The notes beneath the pieces were generated by a model. The model searched no databases. It was not told where the DNA came from and worked only from the letters and a program-made list of their open reading frames with translations. A DNA stretch of 64,000 nucleotides, from the NCBI GenBank assembly GCA_001600175.1, contig BCJC01000005.1, positions 600,471-664,470 on the forward strand. The letters are read 5' to 3'. Of the stretch, positions 47,141 through 56,095 are shown in pieces. Source of the stretch: Erythrobasidium yunnanense. Its lineage: Eukaryota; Basidiomycota; Cystobasidiomycetes; Erythrobasidiales; Erythrobasidiaceae. The position numbers were made by a program, and so were the translations under genes. The stretch's first letter is position 1. Every line of letters starts with the position of its first letter.

Positions 47141-48537
47141 ATGGCCAACCCGCTGGCCCGTCTGCTGTCGCTTCCACTGACTCTGGTCTCCTACATCGTC
47201 GTCCGTATCTTGCGCCTGCTCCAGCGGACTGGCCGGTTTACGAGCATCGGGTATCATCATCCTGGATCCGAAGATACTGGCAGCAGCGACAACGACGATG
47301 ATCAGCAAGAGCATATAGTGGATCCCACAGTTGCCAGCAAGCAGTTTGTGAAGCAGCTCGGACGCCGGCAGCATGACGCTTCGAGTACCGAATCACTAGA
47401 TCAGGCAATGTGGTGCACGCAAGGAGGATATAATGGCGCTCTGAAACGTGCGAAAGAAGACCACAAGATCCTACTGGTCGTGCTACTCAGCAGGCAGCAC
47501 CAGGATGCTCGAGCTTTCCTGAAGTAAGGCCGGCTGCACTCTCTAGGTATAGATTGCTGACAGGCTGCTTCCACAGCCAGACACTGCTCACATCGGCGTT
47601 CGTGTCGCTCATCAACGAGCACCGCGACAGCCTGCTACTCTGGGGCGGAGATGTCTGTACTTCTCGAGATGCGCATATCGCGTCAGCCATCCTGGAAGCT
47701 ACAACGTTCCCATTCCTCGCCTTTCTATCACAGCAGCCGCTGCCTCAATCCCGCCTCACTGGCTCATCCTCGTCTTCTCTTCCAACCAAGATTACGGTGT
47801 TCTCTAGGCTAGAGGGCTTATCGCAGACCTCCCTCCCGTCTCTGCGCGCGCACCTTACAGAGACAGTCATCCCACGTCTATCACCATTCTTGAATCGATT
47901 GAAAGGTCAGAAGCGGGAACGAGAACAGCACCGTCTGTTGCGCGAAGAGCAGGATAGAGCATATGCAGAGTCGGCTGCTAAGGATTTAGCAAGAGTCAGA
48001 GCGAAAGAGGCTGAGCTTCTGGCCCAAAAGGAAGCTACAGAACGGCAGAGGTTGAGTGTCTTGGAGAAGGAAAGAGAGGTCGAGCGAAGAGCAAGCTGGA
48101 GAAAGAGAATATCAGCTTCTTTCGGTGCAGAGCCTGCTGAAGGTGGCAGTGAACAGGTGCTTAGACTCGTCATTCGGTTGCCGGACGGAAAGCGTCTGGT
48201 CAGGCGGTTTGCACATAGCGAACGGGCAGAGCGGATATGGGAATTGGTGGACTGCGAGGCGAATGGCGTAACAGTGTCTCCTGCTGCCTCCATCAACCCG
48301 CAAGCAGGGTCAGGTGATGGCTACCGCCCAGATCTCAGCTTCATCCTGGCAAGTACATTTCCCAGGAGAGTGATGACCCTTGGTCAGGTCAAGGGGAAGA
48401 CAATAGGGGATTTAGTGATCGAAGGGAGTGTGGAGAAAGGCGTTGGAAATCTTGTCGTCGAAGGTCTACAGGCCTCCACGGCGACCGCTGGAAAAGCGAG
48501 TCTGGACGACGAGGAGGAGGAAGAGGAGGAAGATTGA
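47141..48537 (+). CDS. FAF2/UBXD8-type UBX protein of the ER membrane
   Basis: UBX-domain adaptor that recruits Cdc48/p97 to the ER for extraction of ubiquitinated proteins and for lipid-droplet control. The start at 47141 gives MANPLARLLSLPLTLVSYIV, leading into a membrane-embedded hairpin-like segment (VVRILRLL). The UAS thioredoxin-like domain begins near MWCTQGGYNGALKRAKEDHK and LVVLLSRQHQDARAFL. A short intron joins FL(N) to QTLLTSAFVSLINEHRDSLL, and AILEATTFPFLAFLSQQ follows. A coiled-coil of Glu/Arg residues (47910-48080) precedes the UBX domain (VLRLVIRLPDGKRLVRRFAH, FILASTFPRRVM). An acidic tail ends the protein. There is no room for the N-terminal UBA of animal FAF2 because the divergent ELMO gene starts at 47000, so this form seems to lack it. 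Works with DOA10 (23944-28547). Confidence 0.85.
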
Positions 48538-48657
48538 AGATCTAGCAGTCGGCAGGAGATTATTGTTGCTACATTGTATTACTCAGATGCTCTTGTTGAT
48601 CTATGCAAGACATACGAAATCCTGTACGGACCTGCTGAGCCTTCCGAAAGACTCCTA

Positions 48658-49872
48658 TCAAAGCTTGGCTTTGCTTTCCGCAGGGCTCTTTCCTTCTATT
48701 TCAACAATCATTCCTTCCTCCATATCCTCCATCCCTTCTAACCCTTTCCTGCATAAGCCAACTAATGCTAAGGGCTGCTTCGGCCTGATACCTTTTCCTT
48801 CACCGGGTTTTCCCTCCGCCAGAATATATGACCTATGTAACGTCCCAGGCGGTCCCGGCTCTTCATGCTCACAATCGCCGGGCAGCACGAACGTCAAGAT
48901 GTCTGTACGCCCTCTCACGCGCTTCGTAGATGGCAGATACGTCTTGACTTTCCCTGAGCGTTCTTGTGAGAACTTCCGCACTGCTGCGAGCGTAGGTCTT
49001 CGCGCTAGCTCTGCCAGCACCCAAGCTTGCGGCGGGAAAAGGATAGTTTTATGCTCGACTAGACACTGCGTAAGCGCCTGCCGAGGTGTCGTCTAAGGTT
49101 GACAAACAGCTGATCAGTCCGATAATACTGGATACTCACGCTTGTCTACTAACCCATTCTGCCGACATGGTTTCCCCTCCATCGGCAGTTAACAATGCTG
49201 TCGATGTATTTCTCTCACTCTGCTGCAGTATATGGACATAGAAGCGTGTGTCGAAGCGCTTTGGCTGATTTGTAGGCGTTATCCAGTTGTTCCAGCTGAT
49301 AGCCAATCTTAGCGGTTGATCTGTGGGATGATGAATGGGACAAGGCTTACTAGCTAAGCAATTCCAACGGCAGACTTTCTTGCTTATCATTGGAAGTGCT
49401 CTGGTAGAATGTGTTGAACTTGGCTGGCTCCGCATATACCTAGCAAGCGAATGGTCAATCTCGTAGTATCCGTTAGAAGGTATTGCCAAGCTACCTCCTT
49501 CCGCGCTGCCGCGTATTCTTCCTTCGTTATCTTTTGTATATTCTCATAGCTTCGCCGTACGAGAATACCCGTCTCCTCGAAAGTCTCACGCAGAGCACAG
49601 ATCTTCAGAGCGATCTCACTCTCGTCTGATCCGTAGCCAGTATCGTTGAGTGTTCTAGCAAGAGCTGAGTCTGCTTCTGATAGATTCCCGCCTGGAAAAA
49701 CTGTAGCGCTTGGCGCCATGGCCATTGTCGAGTTTCGCTTTAACAGGCATACGCGATATTCGAAGCCATCTGGCGTGAGCTGAGAAGGAGGAAGTGGAGA
49801 TAGTAGGACAAGACTGTAGCGAAATGTATAAGCTGGGTCCGAGTCCTTGACTTGAGAAACATGTTCCGGCAT
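48658..49872 (-). CDS. Peroxisomal Nudix hydrolase, NUDT19-like
   Basis: Predicted CoA or acyl-CoA diphosphatase. The start at 49872 (MPEHVSQVKDSDPAYTFRYS) precedes the Nudix core: EYRVCLLKRNSTMAMAPSAT, FPGG, and RETFEETGIL, matching the Nudix box end REUXEEXGU, with the long insertion before it that is typical of NUDT19 (RP2p). The second exon continues EYAAARKE; the third has NWITPTNQPKRFDTRFYVHI, another NUDT19 feature (WITP...RYDTRF). The last exon (about 49020-48658) ends SPAESKAKL, so the protein terminates in AKL, a type 1 peroxisomal targeting signal. Mammalian NUDT19 is also peroxisomal and hydrolyses CoA. The function is by family analogy. Convergent with the UBX gene. Confidence 0.85.
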
Positions 49873-50289
49873 GACATTGCCGGTACGAGCTGCTTTGCTT
49901 TACCTTGCAGACGGCCGAGCTTCCACAGGCACTGGACGTGCAGAGCCAGAACTAGTCCTGCGTGTCGACATATTATAGGGTTGTCTTGATATATACGTAA
50001 TTACTGTCTGAGTGAAGCTGTTTTGCTGGGCAGGAAATCTCTTCAAGAATTGAGGAAGCAGCATGAGCTGCGTATTAGCTACAGTATCCTACTGATGCGA
50101 GCATCGTCTCGACACGCAGTCTGGAAGATGAGGAAATGCGATAGTTGGGTGGGTGAAAAGCCGACTAATCCGATGCTAAGTGCTAAACTACATGTAATTG
50201 AACGTAAACCCTGATACACCTTGAAACACACCATCGTGATACAGAAGCGCCGAAACAGTACTATCTTGGCTTTTTGCGTTCCCCTAAAT
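49873..50289. other. Intergenic region, about 420 bp
   Basis: No gene is supported. It must carry the promoter of the Nudix gene and the 3' flank of the type I membrane protein gene. AT-rich patches (TATATACG near 49990) may be promoter elements. A 63-residue plus-strand frame at 50023-50214 has no motif and no splice support. Confidence 0.4.
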
Positions 50290-51795
50290 TTACTGACGCC
50301 TGTTCAGCAGATACACAAATTTCCCCTCATCTAGCTTTTCGCACACGACAGGTGAAAGCTCTCTTCTCAGTACGTAGTGATGGCCTTCGTCATCGTCTGG
50401 ATATCTACTCTGTTTCCTGCGCCTATAAAGCAGGTAGCCGACAAGGCCAAGGATTGCAACACCTGCGGCGATGCCGACTGCAAAGCCTGCTTTGGCCCCG
50501 ACTGATAGGCCAAAGCTGAAGGCTTGAACAGAGCTTGAAGGGCTTTGGGGAGAAGGCGTGACACTGGCTTGCAAGGTCTGCGTTGAAACAGTCTGCACTG
50601 TTGACGTTACGGTGATTGGCTCAGGTGTGGATGCGGAGGATGTCGGAGGGACGGACGAGGAGTCGCTTGAGACCGCAGCTGCAAAAGCAGGCAGGCCACA
50701 GCCATCGCTCTCTGGCACCTGTCCGGAAGCGAAGCTGTAGCTACCATCTGAAGCAGGAGCAGACTGTATCCTTGCTGCACAATTGCAGATGTAGCTTGTA
50801 TCGCCTGTTCTCGTCTGCAAGCTACCGTTGCAGGTATAGGTATCGCCAATGTAGGAGACGCAGCTCTCGAGCGAGCTATCGCATCCGAGCATTTGGAGAC
50901 ATCGTGCTGGGTTGTTCGATCGGTAGAAGAGCATGTCGCACGATCTATTTTCCTGAGCGATGTTCAGCGTCTGCACTGCGCTATAGAAGCCATCAGGAAG
51001 GGGATATTCCGCTGGAAGCCAGTATGCACTCACTTGCATGGTGTAGCGACTTGAAGAGGGTCGTCGCCAATCGCGCAAGCGTAATTCCCGATGGTCTGAA
51101 CGGCCGAGCCCTGTGCCAACCTTGCGCTTCTCGGCGTGCCATCGCAGATGACTGTACCTGTGGGCTGATATTGTACAGAGTCGATTCTCACGGCAGCGTC
51201 GGTGCTGAAGCCGCTGTTGCTGAAGGAGCAGGTACCGTCGGCCGCGCAGGTAGAGGAAGGAAAGACGTATCTAGGGTGTCAAGAGGTTAACACAGGCGGC
51301 TGAAGATAAACGTGTGATGCTTGGGACTAACGAAGACAGGCTTCCAGAGCACTGCGTCAGATTGCCGGTGCTGAAGATCCAGTATAGCGTCGACGCCATC
51401 GTGGTCAAACGAGTTGGTCAAGGCGCCAAAAGCATGTATGTAGAGGAAGGAGAGAGAGAGAGAAACTTGCATCTCATCCTTCAATCCAGAAGACCGTTAC
51501 CGACTTCCGTAGGTGGGTGGGTAGCCCTCCCTTCGGGATCGTCAAATCATAATCTGAAACCGTCCCGTCTGTCGGGATCTGCAGGTACTCTTTCAGGACA
51601 GGGCAGTACCTGACGCCGCAAAAGTAGAGTGTCGCGATGTTCATCGTCGTATTTCCATTTGTCGCTATACAGTTTGGATTGATGACATGCCCGGAAGGAG
51701 CGAAAGGACACGCCGGCTGTCAATCCTCTCCGATGTACGAAAGCATACAACAACAGCACAACACAAAATATGAAGGATTCACTCTTGGGAAGCAT
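50290..51795 (-). CDS. Cysteine-rich type I membrane protein, surface-sensor-like
   Basis: The start at 51795 gives MLPKSESFIFCVVLLLYAFV, a signal peptide. The ectodomain holds several Cys-rich segments (CPFAPSGHVINPNC, YFCGVRYCPVLKEYLQIP, FPSSTCAADGTCSFSNSGFS, VICDGTPRSARLAQGSAVQT, CLQMLGCDSSLESCVSYIGD, TYTCNGSLQTRTGDTSYICN). A Ser/Thr/Pro-rich, mucin-like stalk follows (about 50680-50520). A single transmembrane helix comes next (AGFAVGIAAGVAILGLVGYL, with YRRRK as stop-transfer), and the cytosolic tail of about 45 residues ends NRRQ. The layout recalls Wsc/Mid2-type wall-stress sensors, but the Cys spacing does not match the WSC domain as I know it. The first exon-intron junctions near 51720 are uncertain. 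Confidence 0.65.
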
Positions 51796-51812
51796 GCTCG
51801 TCGCAGTAGATC

Positions 51813-53041
51813 CTAGGTATTCAGTCCTTGCCAGTCCGGTGATCCAGGTCGCGGCCTTTGGAAGCCTTCATAGTCTAGCTTCTTGTTGACCTGCCATTCT
51901 TTCACCTCGTCTTTCTTCTTGTAACAAACGGTATTCGCGCGTAGCTCCCGGTCTTTGATAATCTCATTAATCCTGTTCTCATCGAGCAAGGTGTGATACC
52001 ATCGATCAATCCAGCTAGAGTCGTGATTGCGGATTGAAAAGCTTTGCGACTCGAGGAAGGCTTCGTCGCCGTCAAAGGGCGGTATGGGGGATTCGGCTCG
52101 TAGGCCTCGCTTATGAAGGATCCATCTCGCAGCACCGATATCGTCGTGGCCCTCATAGTCTTCCTGCCAGTCTGCGTCGGACGTGCTTGCATCTCTCAAC
52201 CTTGCGCCTCCAAAATCGATGACCATGGCATAATTTTTTCCGAACATCAAGTTGTCCGAGCGTATGTCGTTATGGATTATGCCATGTGTGGGGAGCATAC
52301 TGACTAACGACATGATATTCCTCGTGGACTTGCTGAGGTCAGGCCAGATTTGCGGATCCACGTCGGCTGCTGTCACTGCACCGTCTAGATACTGTATCAT
52401 GATGCCGTGCGGCATATGCGCAGGGTCTAGAGGTATAGTCTGTCCAGCTGTTGAGTCTTCTGTAAGGCGGAAAGAGTGGTAGAATATGGGAATGGTAATG
52501 CCTTGATAGGCATGCAGTCGCTCGTATGCATCAACCTCCGTGAAAAACGAAGTCTACAAAGGCTTACTCAATTTCGAAAGCGTCACCTATATAGACTGAA
52601 AATGGACTTTACCTTGCTTTCTTGATGCCAGTGCTCCTCTTGGCATCCTCCATCTCCGGCTTCTGCTTGAGAATCTGAATGACACTGACGATTACGATTG
52701 GCGATAGCAAGCCACCGTTCACGAGCGACATGCTCGCCTATCTCTGTCCAAGCCTGCCCTTTCGTAGCTCGATCTTCTGCTGCTGCGAACCGCCTGTCGT
52801 AAATTTTGAGCAGGACTGCAGATCCCGCCTCCAACGCATCAAGACTATGCAGCAGGCGAGCTTTCAGCACGACAGCTCGAGTGAACGGCTTGACTGCATG
52901 CAGTATCTCAAAAGACGCTTTGCCGAGCGCTGGCGCGTGGTCTAGAAACCCAGAGTCTCTTCGTCCGGCTAATGCTGAAGCTCCCTCCACATCTGAAAGC
53001 AGGTTGACGGCGAGCGTGGTACCTTCATCGTACAGAGGCAT
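51813..53041 (-). CDS. Kinase-like protein, fungal atypical
   Basis: The start at 53041 (MPLYDEGTTLAVNLLSDVEG). An N-lobe-like segment reads AVVLKARLLHSLDALEAGSA and VLLKIYDRRFA, with Lys in a strand as for ATP binding. After an intron the protein continues TSFFTEVDAYERLHAYQGIT and IPIFYHSFRL, then GIMIQYLDGAVTAADVD. The catalytic loop is IIHNDIRSDNLMF, so the usual HRD is HND, with the invariant Asp and the later Asn present; the metal motif is VIDFGGARL. The C-lobe (DWQEDYEGHDDIGAARWILH) ends at 51813. The kinase fold with catalytic Asp, Asn and DFG is intact, so phosphotransfer is plausible. The substrate (protein or small molecule) is not clear. Related to fungal aminoglycoside-phosphotransferase-like and FunK1-like kinases by pattern only. 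Confidence 0.7.
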
Positions 53042-53203
53042 ACTAAGGTGTGGTAAGAAGCAGAAATGGTTCCTGCGGGCCACACCGGTCGAAATTATAA
53101 CGCCCAAAGCAGCCGATCGTGTCGAACATGCTGAAACTGCACTTATCCGCACTTGCGAAAAGCTCGTCCATCCCTTACACCAGCCCCAACAAATCGCTAC
53201 ATC

Positions 53204-53661
53204 ATGTCCCATCCCGACGGATCAGGTCTCGACGAGGTAGATCTCCATCTGACCATAGTTGGTTGTTACTAGGGGATACTACAGCAAGCCATACAAGCCA
53301 TACTCACTTACGTGCAGAATTGGGACCAGATATCTACAATCTGGGAGCCTCCTCGTTGGCGACAGGTTAACAACGATAGGAAGTCTGGATCACATGGCGA
53401 ATATACAACCTGGATCTTCCAACCCACTCCCAAAAAGTACCTAGCGACGATCAGGTTCAACGGAACACCAGTCCTCGAGGTTGAACCGTCTCCAGAATAC
53501 GGGCATGCTGAAGTCCAGAAAGCCTTTCTAGAAAGATTGGAGGCTTTGGTAAGGTGTGGGTTCTTTTCTCTGGATACGCTGTAACAATGGCTCTGCAGAT
53601 GGCTGCAAAAGCAGAGGAAAAGGCTGAACGCGAACGCCAAAGGAAGAAGATGTTCCACTAG
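53204..53661 (+). CDS. Small dsRNA-binding-domain-like protein
   Basis: 119-residue protein from three exons: 53204-53236 (MSHPDGSGLDE), 53285-53548, and 53599-53661. Introns of 48 and 50 nt, both phase 0, have GTAGAT and GTAAGG donors and CAG acceptors. The core reads QAILTYVQNWDQISTIWEPP, TTWIFQPTPKKYLATIRFNG, TPVLEVEPSPEYGHAEVQKA and FLERLEALMAAKAEEK, an alpha-beta-beta-beta-alpha order with a Lys/Arg-rich C-terminal helix and tail (ERERQRKKMFH). This pattern resembles a double-stranded RNA-binding domain, but the match is by secondary-structure order rather than a strong motif. Divergent with the kinase-like gene, 162 bp between start codons. Confidence 0.7.
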
Positions 53662-53982
53662 ATAGTTCACAGGGCGCAGCTAGATGCCACTTCCTGACTC
53701 TGGACGCATCGAATGAAATTGGTATGTTCACCTAGCTGAGTTGTGGAACCCTCCTTGAGCAAGCCTGTCAGAACGTAAACGGAATCGGGATGCCCTGCGA
53801 AGTCATAAAGTCGGGACGCAGTATCTGTCATGAGTTGGCTAGAATTGGATTGCAGGGAAAGAAGGAAATGAAGTTTAGATCACTCCATCAGTATAGATCA
53901 ACTGGGGCTATCAACATATTAGTCGGCTTTTTCGACACGATTTCACTCTGCTTGCTTGTTTGCTTCACGACTCCGCCTAACA

Positions 53983-54559
53983 TGGGCCTTCATCTGTACA
54001 GCATCTCGCTGGTCTCGCTGACCGTACTAGCCCTGCTTGGTGAGCTTGGGTCATGATGAACAATGACGTGCAGCTGAAGCAGTCTTTCAGCGGGCTGGCG
54101 GTACCGCTTCCATCTGGGTTCCTTCCTTCCTGTTTGGCTGGCTGCAAGGCTGCATCTGCGGCAGTATCAGCCTCTCAATACGTTTGCAGAAGCATCTCAG
54201 CGTGGCTTCAACTCTTCGACGTTCGATTTGGAGCAGAACGTAGCTGCGGATGAAAGGGTCGGCCTGGATGTCGAAAGCATGAATGAGATCCGGCGAATCA
54301 TGGACAGTCATCGCGTAGGGTTCGACGAAGCGAGGTTCGTCATGCCTTTCTCATCCTTCGCTCGCATTCCATCCCAACTTTCGATTTACCGTGTCCTTTG
54401 CAAGGTTGCAATATCAGCATCAGATCTTCCGGAAGAACGGGATAGGTGAGACAGGCTGCTTCGGTATGCAGAATGCACGTTATACTGATGGCATGGCCTC
54501 TGACAGACCCGGCTACCGGCCTGCCTCTGGATGCGAAAGCAATCACAAGTCTATCATAG
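53983..54559 (+). CDS. DUF2015 family protein
   Basis: Small fungal protein with an N-terminal membrane anchor. Exons are 53983-54039, 54091-54334, 54405-54445 and 54507-54559; all introns have GT donors (GTGAGC, GTTCGT, GTGAGA). The anchor is MGLHLYSISLVSLTVLALL. The conserved core reads QPLNTFAEASQRGFNSSTFD, EQNVAADERVGLDVESMNEI, RIMDSHRVGFDEARLQYQHQ, IFRKNGIDPATGLPLDAKAI and TSLS. These match DUF2015: a GLD..E...IM..R...FDEAR block and a final GxDP.G.P.DPKA.T.S-like segment. The function of the family is unknown to me. The coding region ends 39 bp from the 3' end of the TRIP4 gene on the other strand. Confidence 0.85.
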
Positions 54560-54598
54560 CCTGCGCAGCCAATCTTTGCAGAATCTGTTCCTCATCTG

Positions 54599-55949
54599 CT
54601 ACGCTACACTCTGTTTCTCATCTTCCTCGTCCACTTCGTCGTTGTCATCCTGTATCGACTTCCCATCCGCAGCCGGCTCGTAGACGTACTTGCTTGGCGG
54701 AGGCCATTCGCCCTGTACTCTGTCCGTCTTCTCCTTCTGCAATGTATCTTTCCTTACTCCATCATCATCTTCATCAATGTACGGCGTCCGCTTGTCCTCC
54801 CATTCCGATCCATCGAGCTGCTGCTTCTTGGCCAATGATTCTCCTTTACCAGCCGCATTAGGCGCTTTGGCTTTCGTAGTCTGCACACGGACTTTATGCG
54901 TCTTGGTATTGAGTGTAAGCACCCTTCTCTCGCCTCGCTGTCTGTCCGCTTCCTCTCTGTCCTGCGCATCTTTGTACAGCTGATCTATCCGCCGTTGATG
55001 ATCTTGTGTGCTTAAACCACCTCCTGCTTTACTTGCGTAGCCAGAAGCCACAGTACTGCTCTGCCCACCGAAGCCAGCTGATCCTTCCAGTGTCGGGAAC
55101 TGTATCGCCCTTCTTTCTCGCTCTACCTCCTCGCTCTCTAGCCGCAGCCGCTCTACCTCATTCTGTATCATAGTATCTCGCTGCCGTTCTAGCTGCGAGC
55201 GATAGTTCGCTAGCGCTGTTGCGCTCGCCAGATTCGCATTCGCACAGCTTGGGCAAGGCGAATTATACGGCACGTTCAGGTCGCAGATGACCAGTAGGCA
55301 TTTCTGACACATAGGTGAGATCGGAGAAACAGGATGTTGAGTTGCTGTAGCGCAGCTTTCAGCTTTCGTGATCCTGCGGAATCGCATGCAGCACGCACCT
55401 TGACAGAAGCAAGCTATTCTCTTCCCTTCGCCTTTTGTATATCTAAGCTTCCGTTCAAGCTCAAAGAGCTGTTCTTGTACAGCTTCAGAGAACGCATCCC
55501 TTGTCGCCGGCTTGCTCGGAAGCGGTGATGGACCTCTTGAATTTGCTCCGGAGCTATTCGAGCTAGCTATTGGTTGCTGTATAGATACAGAAGGCTGAGG
55601 AGAGGGACGTGGTTGCGATTGAGGTTGGAAAGCCGGGATAGATGGTGTTAACTTCCGATTCTGGGCTGAGGACGCTTGATTCGCTTTCGCATTGGATGAT
55701 GATGGCTTTGAGGTGCTTGAAGAAGGCGTTTGCGTGACGGGAAAGCGAGATTCTGCATATTGCCGTATAAAAGATGCCTGGCTGCGATCGCTTCCCAATA
55801 GGCCCTGTTTGCGAGTTTCTGTTAATACGATTCCTTCAATGTCCTGTAGTTGCACCAACGGTAAGGTAATCTTGCAGCTCTGCACGCGAAGTCAGGCTGT
55901 TCAGATGCGGGAGAATTGCGGATACGATTGTTTCATCATCTGCCCTCAT
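54599..55949 (-). CDS. TRIP4/ASC-1 (Rqt4-type) zinc-finger protein
   Basis: Subunit of the ASCC/RQT complex, which splits collided ribosomes for ribosome-associated quality control; in animals also a transcription coactivator. Three exons: 55949-55860 (MRADDETIVSAILPHLNSLT, then SRAELQDYLT), 55804-55399 and 55344-54599. The first joint gives AELQDYLTGLLGSDRSQASF. The second removes an in-frame 54-nt intron (GTGCGT to CTACAG), which restores CFCQATQHPVSPISPMCQKC and LLVICDLNVPYNSPCPSC, the conserved C2HC5 zinc finger. A coiled-coil follows, then RRVLTLNTKTHKVRVQTTKA, the family's RVLTLD-like motif. The acidic C-terminus ends at 54599. Without splicing the reading frame stays open but carries a false Cys-rich insert. 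Confidence 0.88.
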
Positions 55950-56095
55950 TTTCAGTACAGGACTATGTCGAGGAAGCAAGAGCTGACTATACCGAGGCCT
56001 AGAAAGAGCGAAAGTTGATTGACGACTTCGCTTCTGTTCATATTGCTTCGTGAATAGGTGTAATGACAACAACAGATTCACTAGCAGGAAAGACT

